A stretch of 64,000 nucleotides of DNA from Alphaproteobacteria bacterium (GCA_030428255.1 JAUIBT010000002.1:62001-126000), one strand, 5' to 3'. Positions 15,906 through 23,871 are shown, numbered from the stretch's first letter. The notes: generated from the letters alone by a model not told the origin. Program-made: numbers and translations.

Positions 15906-16700
15906 TCACAGCATGGATAAAAAGCGTTCCAGTTCCTTGTCCGCCACAGGCACACTGTGCTCCGTGCCAGGATACGCCCCGCTGTCCACGTCGGCTTTGA
16001 ATTCGGCAAAGGCGGCCCTGCGTTCAGCCTGCAAGCGCGCGTACTCGGCAGCAAAGTTGCGATAACTCTTGGCGTGGCGCGGTCTGTGCTGCTTGGTGCA
16101 ACCCAGCACGTCCTCGGCAAACAGGTACTGAGCGTCCGCCCCAGCGCCCGCGCCCATGCCAAACATGACCAGCGAGGAGCGCCGCGAAATCTCGGCCGCG
16201 ATGCGATCCGGCACCACCTCCAGTTCGGCGCCAAAGGCTCCGGCGGCCTCCAGCGCCTGAACCTGTTGCCAGATGGCAAAGGCACTGTCCGCCGTCTTGC
16301 CCACCGCCTTAAAGCCGCCCGTCCAGGTGGCTTTCGAAGGAATCAGGCCCAAATGGGAGACCACCGGAATGCCATCGTCCGCCAAAGCTTTAACCGTCGA
16401 CAAGGCGCTGGCGCAATAACAGCAGTCGCCGCCGATCTGCATGACCCGATGAGCGGCGCGCAAATAGTCCTCAGCGGTGATAAGCTGGCCATACAGCAGC
16501 CCAACTTGCACGAAGCAAGAGCCCGCAGCCTGACGCATGTCCGGCGTCCACAGCGGGTCGATGATGCTCAGGATGTCGATGCCAGCGTCTGCAGCTGCGG
16601 CAGCCTCCTCTGGCGTTTCGACGAACAGCATGGACAGCTTGCGTTGGCCCTTCATGGCGCGAATATCAGCCACAGTCGGGCGCGCGTGATAGAGTGACAT
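15906..16700 (-). CDS. Divergent PanB-like (ketopantoate hydroxymethyltransferase family) protein
   Basis: This 264-residue TIM-barrel protein is related to 3-methyl-2-oxobutanoate hydroxymethyltransferase. Family traces are DAGIDILSIIDP, VVSHLGLIPSKATWTGGFKAVGKT, the catalytic-Glu block ELEVVPDRIAAEI and FGMGAGAGADAQYLFAEDVLG. Compared with true PanB, the metal-ligand segment VADLPFGSY and the KLEGG lysine are not recognisable (QVGLLYG and QIGGD stand there). The start region TAYD is also replaced by FVET. A pantothenate role is therefore doubtful. It is 9 bp from a Rieske ferredoxin gene and probably in one operon with it and the desaturase-like gene. Confidence 0.75.
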   Translation of the reverse strand: MSLYHARPTVADIRAMKGQRKLSMLFVETPEEAAAAADAGIDILSIIDPLWTPDMRQAAGSCFVQVGLLYGQLITAEDYLRAAHRVMQIGGDCCYCASALSTVKALADDGIPVVSHLGLIPSKATWTGGFKAVGKTADSAFAIWQQVQALEAAGAFGAELEVVPDRIAAEISRRSSLVMFGMGAGAGADAQYLFAEDVLGCTKQHRPRHAKSYRNFAAEYARLQAERRAAFAEFKADVDSGAYPGTEHSVPVADKELERFLSML

Positions 16701-16709
16701 GGTCCCGCC

Positions 16710-17021
16710 CTAAATCTGAATGAAGACGCGACCGCCTTCGACCTTGACCGGATAGGTGCCCAGGTTCTCGCAGACCGGCGCCCGCAGGGCCTTGCCGGTG
16801 CGATAGTCGAACTGGCCATTGTGCTTAGGGCACTCGATCACATAGTCCATGACCAAGCCGTCCTCCAAGTGCACCTGTTCGTGCGTACACAGCCCGTCGG
16901 TGCAAAAAAAGCTGTTGTCTGGGCTGCGGTAGATGGCGAAAGTCCGTTCGCCGTGATCAAAGCGGATCAGGTCCTCCTCTTCGATGTCGTCGGCGGCGCA
17001 AGCGTCGATCCAGTCGGCCAT
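16710..17021 (-). CDS. mocE: MocE-family Rieske [2Fe-2S] ferredoxin
   Basis: This 103-residue soluble Rieske protein has cluster ligands Cys45-x-His47 (GLCTHEQVHL) and Cys64-x2-His67 (IECPKHNGQFDYRTG). In rhizopine catabolism MocE passes electrons to the oxygenase MocD. I start at ATG 17021 (MADWIDACA), because the longer frame upstream is arginine-rich repeat sequence. The gene sits between the desaturase-like mocD and the PanB-like gene in the same direction. No ferredoxin reductase (MocF) is present here. An acidic N terminus (DDIEEED) is typical for this group. Confidence 0.88.
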   Translation of the reverse strand: MADWIDACAADDIEEEDLIRFDHGERTFAIYRSPDNSFFCTDGLCTHEQVHLEDGLVMDYVIECPKHNGQFDYRTGKALRAPVCENLGTYPVKVEGGRVFIQI

Positions 17022-17076
17022 GGTGTGTGTCCTCACTTCGGTATTGGTTTTGTGTGATTGGGCAAGCGCGCCTACT

Positions 17077-17126
17077 CGGCGGCAAGCCCCTAAGCGGCGG
17101 CGAGCCCCTATGCGGCGGCGGGCCTC
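17077..17126. repeat. 18-bp tandem repeat spanning the mocD stop codon
   Basis: CGGCGGCAAGCCCCTAAG and CGGCGGCGAGCCCCTATG are followed by a partial third unit. Read on the minus strand the unit duplicates the end of the desaturase gene, so GCCGCCGCATAG is followed by GCCGCCGCTTAG and GCCGCCGAGTAG, giving three successive in-frame stop codons. Confidence 0.8.
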
Positions 17127-18217
17127 AGGGCGGTCTGGTGCAGGTCTTCGCGATAGGGTCTGGCGGTCGCGGGCAGCGCACGTTTGATAAACAGCTCCTC
17201 GTTGCGCAACTGACGCCACAGCACCGGGATGATCTCAGCGTAGGCCGCCAGCATCGAGGGGCTAGCGGCGGGCAGGTCGTGCTTGATCTTGGCGTGCAAG
17301 GCGGGCAGGCGATAATAGGGCACCATGGGGAACATGTGGTGCTCGACATGGTAGTTCATGTTCCAATAGATAAAGCGGCTGATGGGATTGATGTAGACGG
17401 TGCGGCTGTTGAGGCGGTGGTCCAGCACGTTCTCAGCCAAGCCTGCATGCTGCATGACGCCGGTCACAACGTGGTGCCAAGCGCCATAAAGGCGCGGCAG
17501 CCCCACCAGCATCAGCGGCAGGATCGAGCCCATCCAGATCGCAGCAGCGATGACCAGGGCATAGATCGCCAACCAGATGCGCGCAACGCGGATCACCTTG
17601 GGCTGTTCGCTTTGCGGAATGAAGGTCGCTTCCTCGGCACTCAGGCGGCCCGAGGCGTTGAGCAGCATGCGTGACCAGCCGGTCCAGGCGTCCACCAGCC
17701 CCAGCAGGTTGGCCAGGATGCGCGCCAGCTTGGGCGGGCGCATGGCGACGATCTCCGGATCGCGCCCCACGATCAGCGTGTCGGTGTGATGGCGCGCGTG
17801 CGACCAGCGCCAGGTGATCGGATTGCGCACCATCATGAAAGAGGCAATCTGATAGACGACATCGTTCATCCAAGGGGTGCGAAAGGCGGTGCCGTGCGAG
17901 CACTCGTGCCAGCGCGAGTCCATGGCTGAGCCGTAGAGAACCCCATAGGCCAGCCAAAAGGGCAGCGACACCAAGCTGGGCCAGACGGCAAAACTGCCCG
18001 CGACCTGTGGCCACAAAGCGATGCCCGCGCCGGCGAAGGCCAGCATGCAGCCATAAAGGGTGATGGTATCGCGAACGGCCGGGCCATTCTCGCGCTTCAT
18101 CAGCGCCTTCATCTCAGCGCGGGGGATATCGCTGTGGTACCATTGGGCGGCGGCCAGGCCGGTTTCAACGGCGCGCACGCCATCGGCCCCCAGCATGCTG
18201 TAATCACGTCTGCTCAT
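17108..18217 (-). CDS. mocD: MocD-like di-iron fatty-acid-desaturase-family oxygenase
   Basis: This 369-residue integral membrane di-iron oxygenase has several hydrophobic helices. Histidine boxes are HECSH (104-108), HARHH (140-144), HH with a later QHAGL (248-258) and HVEHH (290-294). The neighbouring MocE-type ferredoxin supports assignment to the MocD branch, which O-demethylates rhizopine in rhizobia, rather than to a lipid desaturase. The real substrate is inferred, not shown. The 3' end is part of an 18-bp tandem repeat. It is divergent from the lacI gene, and a LacI-type operator lies between them. Confidence 0.8.
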   Translation of the reverse strand: MSRRDYSMLGADGVRAVETGLAAAQWYHSDIPRAEMKALMKRENGPAVRDTITLYGCMLAFAGAGIALWPQVAGSFAVWPSLVSLPFWLAYGVLYGSAMDSRWHECSHGTAFRTPWMNDVVYQIASFMMVRNPITWRWSHARHHTDTLIVGRDPEIVAMRPPKLARILANLLGLVDAWTGWSRMLLNASGRLSAEEATFIPQSEQPKVIRVARIWLAIYALVIAAAIWMGSILPLMLVGLPRLYGAWHHVVTGVMQHAGLAENVLDHRLNSRTVYINPISRFIYWNMNYHVEHHMFPMVPYYRLPALHAKIKHDLPAASPSMLAAYAEIIPVLWRQLRNEELFIKRALPATARPYREDLHQTALRPAAA

Positions 18218-18332
18218 TTGCGGTGTCCTGTTGTGGGCAGTTTGTGGGTCGCCGGGCAGCCTAGCCGCAGGCCGATGAAGCTGCCAAGACGCGCTGCGAT
18301 TTATCTTGCAAGGGCCATCAATTTGCTCAATG

Positions 18333-18362
18333 TTGATGATGGTTTTTCATCATTTCTATCAT
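18333..18362 (+). promoter_or_regulatory. lacI promoter with embedded operator
   Basis: TTGATG (18333-18338) and TATCAT (18357-18362) are spaced 18 bp, as -35 and -10 elements. The perfect inverted repeat TGATGA-N7-TCATCA (18334-18352) lies between them. It can serve autoregulation and control of the divergent mocDE genes. The 16-mer TGATGGTTTTTCATCA at 18337-18352 recurs after the lacI gene. Confidence 0.6.
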
Positions 18363-18378
18363 CGAATTTACACCAGCC

Positions 18379-19410
18379 ATGGCGCGACGCCCGACAATCG
18401 AAGATCTTGCTCAGTCCGCTGGCGTCAGCACGGCCACCGTTGATCGCGTCCTGAATGGACGACAGAAGGTGCGCAAGGAGACCGCTCAGCGGGTCTTCGA
18501 TGCAGCGCAAAAGATCGGCTATCATGGTACCGGCTTGATCGCCCAGCGCATGCGCGCCGACCTGCCCTATATCCGCTATGGCATCGTGTTGCATAAAGAG
18601 CGCCAGGATTTCTACCAGGACTTCCGCGCCGAGCTGGAGCGCAGCGTTCTGGCCCTAACCGGAGTGCGCGCTGATCTGAAAATTCGCTTCTCGCCGTCGC
18701 AAATCCCGGCGGATTTCGTCCAGGAAATGCAGACTCTATCGCGCGAGGTTGACGTGCTGGCGGCCACGGCCATCACCGACAATGCCGTCACCGAGGCGGT
18801 GGAGGATTTGCAGGCGCGCGGCCTGCCCTGCTTTTCGATTCTCAACGACTTTGCGCCTGGCGTGCGTCAATCCTACCTTGGGCTTAACAACTTGAAAGTT
18901 GGACGAATTGCTGCCTCTGTCATCGCCATGGCGGTGCACAACCCGGGCAAGGTGGCGGTCTTCGTTGGCGGGCACCGCTGGCATGGGCACGAGCTGAGAG
19001 AAACCGGCTTTCGCTCCTTCCTGCGCGAAAAGGCACCGCGCTTTCAGGTGCTAGAGACCTTGGTCAATTTGGAGACGCGCGAGCTGACTTATGAAGCAAC
19101 GCTGGACATCTTGCACCGCCACCCCGATTTGCGCGGTATCTATTGCGCGGGCGGGGGCATGGAAGGTGCGATTGCAGCGTTGCGCGAAGTGCGCCAGCCG
19201 GGCGACGTGGCGCTGGTGGTCAGCGAGCTAACCTCTGAATCGCGCAAGGCCCTGGCCAATGGCTTCGTAACGCTGGCGATTGGCACCCCCTTGCCGCTGC
19301 TGTGTCGTGACTTGTTTGACGCCATGACCCGCGCCGTTTTGGACGGCATGACAGGCAGCGCCGCCCAGCACTTTTTACAACCCGATCTCTATTTGCCAGA
19401 GTGCATCTAG
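18379..19410 (+). CDS. LacI-family transcriptional regulator
   Basis: This 343-residue repressor has an N-terminal helix-turn-helix (residues 5-26, TIEDLAQSAGVSTATVDRVLNGR) and hinge-helix region KVRKETAQRVFDAAQKIGYH. A periplasmic-binding-protein-like sensor domain follows, from about residue 65 to the end. The TVDRVLNGR form is common in LacI regulators of inositol and rhizopine genes. It lies between the minus-strand mocDE genes and the plus-strand iol-type genes. Near-identical operator-like 16-mers occur on both sides. The ligand is probably an inositol derivative, by context. Confidence 0.88.
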   Translation: MARRPTIEDLAQSAGVSTATVDRVLNGRQKVRKETAQRVFDAAQKIGYHGTGLIAQRMRADLPYIRYGIVLHKERQDFYQDFRAELERSVLALTGVRADLKIRFSPSQIPADFVQEMQTLSREVDVLAATAITDNAVTEAVEDLQARGLPCFSILNDFAPGVRQSYLGLNNLKVGRIAASVIAMAVHNPGKVAVFVGGHRWHGHELRETGFRSFLREKAPRFQVLETLVNLETRELTYEATLDILHRHPDLRGIYCAGGGMEGAIAALREVRQPGDVALVVSELTSESRKALANGFVTLAIGTPLPLLCRDLFDAMTRAVLDGMTGSAAQHFLQPDLYLPECI

Positions 19411-19413
19411 GCC

Positions 19414-19451
19414 TGACGAAAAACCATCACCAGATGCATGATTTTTCGTCA
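19414..19451 (+). promoter_or_regulatory. Paired LacI-type operators upstream of the iol-type operon
   Basis: On the minus strand, 19429 to 19414 reads TGATGGTTTTTCGTCA, 15 of 16 bases identical to the site before lacI. On the plus strand, 19436-19451 reads GCATGATTTTTCGTCA, 13 of 16 identical. The two face each other as an inverted repeat. An alternative reading is a terminator hairpin for lacI. A TAGAAT -10-like element follows near 19460. Confidence 0.55.
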
Positions 19452-19608
19452 CAAATGATAGAATAGGTCGATCGGGCATTGACCGAATCGCCTTGGCAAG
19501 CGAAGCCTTGTGCGGCAAACGCGGCACGAAGATCCGTGCGGTCCAAGCGGGCTTGCCGACCGACCTGCTCAATATACGCAGTGCCCTCCCTCGAGACGAA
19601 GCAGAACC

Positions 19609-20430
19609 ATGACCATGCAATTTGCGCTCAACCACATGACGGCAGCCAAGGCCAGCTTTGTCGAGCTTCTGGACCTGGCCAGCGCTTTGGGATGCGTCGG
19701 TATTGAGCTGCGCAACGACCTGCCCCAACCCCTGTTTGACGGCCTGCACCCCAGCGAGGCGCGCGCACGCATCGAGGACAAGGGCTTGCGGCTGCTGGCT
19801 CTGGCCGAGGTCAAACGCTTCAACGATTGGTCCGACGTCAAGCGCCAAGAGGCCGCCGCCCTGATCGACCTTGCCCGCCAAGCCGGTGCAGAGGCCGTCA
19901 GCCTCATTCCGCGCAACGACGGCCTGGGCCTGGGCAACGGCGAGCGCCAAGCCCATTTGCGCCTGGCCCTGCGCAACCTGAAACCCATGCTGGAAGACGC
20001 GGGCCTGATCGGCCTGGTTGAACCGCTGGGCTTTGAGATCTGTGCCCTGCGCTATAAGCAAGAGGCGGTGGAGGCGATTGAGGCGCTGAACGCCAGCGAC
20101 CTCTTCGCCTTGGTTCACGATACCTTCCACCACCACCTGGCGGACGGCGGCCCGCTGTTCCCCCAGCACACCGGCATCGTCCATGTTTCGGGCGTGATCG
20201 ACCCGGCGCTGGCCACCAACCAAATGCAGGACGCCCACCGCGTGCTGGTGACCGACCAAGACCGGCTCGGCAATTTGGTGCAAGTCCAGGCGCTGCAAGC
20301 TGGGGGCTATCGCGGAGCCATCTCCTTTGAGTGCTTTGCCAGCTCGGTTCACACCAGCGCCACTTTGCAACAAGACCTGGCGCGATCTATCGCCCTGTTT
20401 CAGACCCAAGGCAGTGCGCAAGCCGCCTAA
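19609..20430 (+). CDS. IolI-like inosose isomerase (xylose-isomerase-like TIM barrel)
   Basis: This 273-residue protein belongs to the AP-endonuclease-2/xylose-isomerase-like TIM barrels. The opening FALNHMTAAKASFVELLDLASALG, then VGIELRND, matches the IolI pattern, in which 2-keto-myo-inositol is isomerised. Metal-ligand segments are GLVEPLGFE, FALVHDTFHHHL, VHVSGV and the terminal GAISFECFA. I start at ATG 19609 (MTMQFALN); a longer frame would run through the promoter. It is the first gene of the plus-strand inositol-type operon. IolE, IolH or MocC activities cannot be excluded from sequence alone. Confidence 0.78.
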   Translation: MTMQFALNHMTAAKASFVELLDLASALGCVGIELRNDLPQPLFDGLHPSEARARIEDKGLRLLALAEVKRFNDWSDVKRQEAAALIDLARQAGAEAVSLIPRNDGLGLGNGERQAHLRLALRNLKPMLEDAGLIGLVEPLGFEICALRYKQEAVEAIEALNASDLFALVHDTFHHHLADGGPLFPQHTGIVHVSGVIDPALATNQMQDAHRVLVTDQDRLGNLVQVQALQAGGYRGAISFECFASSVHTSATLQQDLARSIALFQTQGSAQAA

Positions 20431-20517
20431 CCCTCTTCCCTCAGCGCGCCGCCTGGATCACCACAACACCGCGCGCTTGAGCCAACCCATACGCTCTTAG
20501 TTAGGAGACAGCACATT

Positions 20518-21522
20518 ATGACCATCCGTTTTGGAGTTCTGGGCGCCGGGCGCATCGGTCAAGTCCATGCCCGCGCCATCGCCTCGGTCGAGGGGGCCAG
20601 CTTGGTCGCCGTGTTCGACCCTATGGAGGCTGCCGCCGAGGCCGTGCAGAGCAAATACGGCTGTGACATCCGCAGTCTTGAGGCCATCATCGCAGCCGAC
20701 GACATCGACGCCGTGGCCATCTGTACACCGACCGACACCCACGCCGACCTAATCGAGCGCCTGTCGCGCGCGGGCAAGGCGATCTTCTGTGAAAAGCCCA
20801 TCGACCTGTCTTTGCCCCGGGTCAAGGACTGCCTGAAAGTGGTTGAGGACACCGGCGCGACGCTCATGCTGGGCTTTAACCGCCGCTTTGATCCCGACTT
20901 TGAAGCGCTGCACGCCGCCATCGCCGCAGGCAAAATCGGTGAAGTCGAAATGGTGACCATCACCAGCCGCGACCCGGGCGCACCGCCCTATGCCTATATT
21001 CAGGTCTCCGGCGGCATATTCCGCGACATGACCATCCACGACTTCGACGTGGCCCGCTGGATGTTGGGCGAAGAGGTCGCCAGCGTCCAAGCCGCAGCCT
21101 CAGTGCTGGTCGATCCAAAGATCGGCGAACTGGGCGACTACGACAGCGTCAACGTAATTTTGCGCACCGCCAGCGGCAAACAGTGCGTCATCACCAACAG
21201 CCGCCGCGCCGCCTATGGCTATGACCAGCGCATCGAGGTGCTGGGCTCAAAGGGTGTGGCCTCTGCTCAAAACACCCACGAAGCCAATATTGAGATCGCC
21301 ACCGCTGACGGCTATCAGCGCCCGCCGCTGCTCAATTTCTTCATGACCCGCTATACGGCAGCCTATGCGGCGGAGATCGCCCACTTGGTCGCCGCCCTTA
21401 CCAACAAGAGCCAGCCACGCACCACTGGCCACGACGGCCTGATGGCGTTAGCCTTGGCCGAAGCAGCGCTCAAGTCGGTTGCAGAAGGACGGACCGTCGC
21501 GCTTACGGAGGTGCTGGCCTAG
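20518..21522 (+). CDS. iolG: Inositol 2-dehydrogenase (Gfo/Idh/MocA family)
   Basis: This 334-residue NAD-dependent oxidoreductase oxidises myo-inositol or a stereoisomer to an inosose. A Rossmann fold starts with GVLGAGRIGQVH. The catalytic Lys93 is in CEKPIDL. Asp170 and His174 in IFRDMTIHDFDVARWMLG correspond to the IolG catalytic pair. The LGFNRRFDP segment is typical of IolG and IdhA. The gene follows the IolI-like gene by 87 bp and has AGGAG before the start. The preferred stereoisomer is not readable. Confidence 0.9.
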   Translation: MTIRFGVLGAGRIGQVHARAIASVEGASLVAVFDPMEAAAEAVQSKYGCDIRSLEAIIAADDIDAVAICTPTDTHADLIERLSRAGKAIFCEKPIDLSLPRVKDCLKVVEDTGATLMLGFNRRFDPDFEALHAAIAAGKIGEVEMVTITSRDPGAPPYAYIQVSGGIFRDMTIHDFDVARWMLGEEVASVQAAASVLVDPKIGELGDYDSVNVILRTASGKQCVITNSRRAAYGYDQRIEVLGSKGVASAQNTHEANIEIATADGYQRPPLLNFFMTRYTAAYAAEIAHLVAALTNKSQPRTTGHDGLMALALAEAALKSVAEGRTVALTEVLA

Positions 21523-21570
21523 CCTGACGTCCGGCGCCGCGCCCCGAACCCTCTGTTAACAGGAACGCCC

Positions 21571-21768
21571 ATGTTCAAACTTCGACACCCCTTTTTCAAT
21601 CCCCCTTGGCGGCGCGCCCTGATCGTCGCGATCACCACGATCTGGGGCCTGGTTGAGCTGTTCTGGGGCGCAGATTACGTCTGGGCCCTGATCTTCTTGG
21701 GTTTGGCGGGCGTTTGCGCCTGGGTTTTCTTCTTCGACTGGGAAGATGTGCCCGACGACGAGCAATAG
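21571..21768 (+). CDS. Small two-helix membrane protein
   Basis: This 65-residue protein opens with FKLRHPFFNPPWRRALIV. Two hydrophobic segments (about residues 16-33 and 36-53) and an acidic tail (DWEDVPDDEQ) follow. Short conserved membrane proteins with the same HPFF.P.WRR opening are widespread in alphaproteobacteria, without known function. Its place between iolG and iolB suggests incidental co-transcription, but a link to the pathway is not excluded. Confidence 0.7.
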   Translation: MFKLRHPFFNPPWRRALIVAITTIWGLVELFWGADYVWALIFLGLAGVCAWVFFFDWEDVPDDEQ

Positions 21769-21776
21769 CCCAACAA

Positions 21777-21806
21777 GCAGACCGGCCAACGGCAGACCGG
21801 CCAACG
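21777..21806. repeat. 15-bp perfect tandem repeat, 2 copies
   Basis: GCAGACCGGCCAACG occurs twice without mismatch, starting 9 bp after the stop of the small membrane protein gene and ending 20 bp before the iolB start. Confidence 0.85.
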
Positions 21807-21825
21807 ATCGAACGAGGAGACCGAC

Positions 21826-22653
21826 ATGAGCCCCCTACTGCGCCGACCGACCGGCCAAACCGGTCAGATCCACGCGATCACCCCGGAAGACGCCAACTGG
21901 GGCTATGTCGGCTTTGGCGTCTATCGCCTCAAGGCCGGCCAAAGCGCACGCGAGGCGACTGGCGAGCGCGAAGCCATCTTGGTGCTGGTCGAGGGCAAGG
22001 CCAAGCTGCAAGCCGCAGGACCAGACTTCGACCAGGACTTCGGCGAGCTGGGCGAGCGCATGTCTGTGTTTGAAAAGACCCCGCCGCATTGCCTCTATGT
22101 GCCCAACGACAGCGACTGGAGCGCGACTGCCACCAGCGACTGCACGCTGGCGGTCTGTAGCGCGCCGGGCAAGGGCGGCCATGCAGCCCAGGTCATCGGC
22201 CCGGTTGGCATCGAGACAGTAACGCGCGGCAAGGGAGCCAACACGCGCTACATCAATACGATCGCCATGGAGGAGCGCGACGTGGCCGACTCTTTGCTGG
22301 TGACCGAGGTGTTTACGCCGACCGGCAACTGGTCTTCCTACCCGCCGCACCGCCATGACGAGGATGATTTTCCGCGCATGACCTACCTGGAAGAGACCTA
22401 CTACCACCGCCTGAACCCCGCGCAGGGCTATGGCCATCAGCGGGTCTGGACCGAGGACGGCGCGCTGGACGAGACTATGACCGTACACGATCACGACCTA
22501 GTGCTGGTGCCGCGCGGCCACCATCCCTGCGGCGTGCCCTGGGGCTATGAGATGTATTACCTCAATGTCATGGCAGGTCCGTTGCGCAAGTGGCGCTTTC
22601 AGAATCACCCCCATCACGACTGGATCTTTCAGCGCGACAGCGCTGGCGATTGA
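21826..22653 (+). CDS. iolB: 5-deoxy-glucuronate isomerase
   Basis: This 275-residue bicupin enzyme converts 5-deoxy-D-glucuronate to 2-deoxy-5-keto-gluconate in myo-inositol breakdown. The C-terminal cupin shows the IolB metal site: YPPHRHDEDD (His175, His177), YLEETYYHR (Glu189/190) and VPRGHHPCGVPWGYEMYYLNVMAG with its histidine. The N-terminal half is the degenerate cupin. The start MSPLLRR is preceded by GAGGAGA. The gene firmly ties the operon to inositol catabolism. IolC, IolD and IolE are not in the window. Confidence 0.93.
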   Translation: MSPLLRRPTGQTGQIHAITPEDANWGYVGFGVYRLKAGQSAREATGEREAILVLVEGKAKLQAAGPDFDQDFGELGERMSVFEKTPPHCLYVPNDSDWSATATSDCTLAVCSAPGKGGHAAQVIGPVGIETVTRGKGANTRYINTIAMEERDVADSLLVTEVFTPTGNWSSYPPHRHDEDDFPRMTYLEETYYHRLNPAQGYGHQRVWTEDGALDETMTVHDHDLVLVPRGHHPCGVPWGYEMYYLNVMAGPLRKWRFQNHPHHDWIFQRDSAGD

Positions 22654-22689
22654 AGCCGTCCCCAACACCACCATCAGGAGAGCCCCGCC

Positions 22690-23871
22690 ATGCCCTATGA
22701 TTCTGATAAATCCGCCAGCTTCTATCGCGAGGCAGACTGCCGCCTGGCCGACCTTGAGGCCCTGTGTCAACAGAGCCTAAGTCTGTCCGATCTCAGCTTT
22801 GCCGATGCGGTCGAAAAGAATGTGCCGATCTATTCGGCCGCCGCGGTTGTCCCCCTATTGGCCGACCCGAACAAGCGCCTGGACTTGCTGAGCGAATGGG
22901 CCTGGATCTTCCGTGCCTCGGCGGGCGTCATCGCCATACAAGGCGCGGTCAGCGACACTAGGGCGCTGGACGAGGCCAACGCGGTCTTTGATGCGATCAT
23001 CGCTGAGGAGAAGGCTGGATCGGGCGGCGGCGGCGACCACTTTGCCAAGCCCGGAGCCAATGACCGCATTTGGAACTCGTTGCAAAAGCTCTGCCTGCGC
23101 GCGCCTGACGTGTTTGCGCGCTGCTTTGCCAGCCCTGCGATTGCGGGTGCTTGCGAGGCTTGGCTAGGCCCACGCTACCAGGTCACAGCTCAGGTTAACT
23201 TGGTGCGCCCCGGAGGCGCCGCCCAGAGCGCGCACCGCGACTACCATTTGGGCTTCCAAACGGCTGCGGGTGCTGCGGCCTATCCGGCCCACGTCCACGA
23301 GCTGTCCGCTGCCCTGACATTGCAAGGCGCAGTGGCGCACACCGACATGCCCTTAGAGTCCGGGCCAACCAAACTGCTGCCCTTCTCTCAGCTTTATGAC
23401 GCGGGCTATGTTGCCTTCCGGCGCCCTGAATTCAGCGACTATTTCGAGGCCAACTACATCCAGTTGCCCTTGAGCCAGGGGGATGCGGTGTTCTTTAACC
23501 CGGCTCTATTCCACGCTGCGGGGGCCAACACCTCGGCCGACGTACAGCGCCTGGCCAACCTCTTGCAGATCTCTTCGGCCTTTGGGCGTCCGATTGAAAC
23601 CGTCGATCGCCGCGCGATGAGCAAGGCGCTCTACCCCGTGCTGCGGGCGGCACAAGCCGAGGCGCGCATGAGCGCCTGCGAGATCGCGGCTGTGGTGGCG
23701 GCCAGCGCCGAAGGGTATGCTTTCCCGACCAATTTGGATACCGATCCGCCGGTCGGTGGCCTGGCGCCCGAAACCCAGCAGACCATCATAGCCCGTGCCT
23801 TGGGCGAAGACTGGAGCGCCGAGCAGCTCAACGCGGCTTTGGACGCGCGGGAGGAACGCAGCCAGGCCTAA
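22690..23871 (+). CDS. PhyH-family Fe(II)/2-oxoglutarate dioxygenase
   Basis: This 393-residue protein has the phytanoyl-CoA dioxygenase fold. Iron ligands are His182-x-Asp184 (AHRDYHLGF) and His275 (FFNPALFHAAG), with Arg287 (VQRLANLLQ) for 2-oxoglutarate. ESGPTKLLPFSQ is the typical central block. Bacterial PhyH enzymes hydroxylate or demethylate small molecules. Here the gene ends the inositol-type operon, 36 bp after iolB, so an O-methyl-inositol or related compound is a reasonable guess. A long helical N-terminal extension (about 150 residues) precedes the core. Confidence 0.78.
   Translation: MPYDSDKSASFYREADCRLADLEALCQQSLSLSDLSFADAVEKNVPIYSAAAVVPLLADPNKRLDLLSEWAWIFRASAGVIAIQGAVSDTRALDEANAVFDAIIAEEKAGSGGGGDHFAKPGANDRIWNSLQKLCLRAPDVFARCFASPAIAGACEAWLGPRYQVTAQVNLVRPGGAAQSAHRDYHLGFQTAAGAAAYPAHVHELSAALTLQGAVAHTDMPLESGPTKLLPFSQLYDAGYVAFRRPEFSDYFEANYIQLPLSQGDAVFFNPALFHAAGANTSADVQRLANLLQISSAFGRPIETVDRRAMSKALYPVLRAAQAEARMSACEIAAVVAASAEGYAFPTNLDTDPPVGGLAPETQQTIIARALGEDWSAEQLNAALDAREERSQA

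Noticed and set aside
17022-17219. 66-residue arginine-rich N-terminal extension of the Rieske ferredoxin
   Set aside because: It is encoded by the 18-bp repeat and the end of mocD. The ferredoxin core starts at 17021, as in its family.
19414-19451. Reading the inverted repeat after lacI purely as a rho-independent terminator
   Set aside because: The stem is AT-rich with no following T-run, and one arm matches the site in the lacI promoter at 15 of 16 bases. I favour operators, but a dual role is possible.
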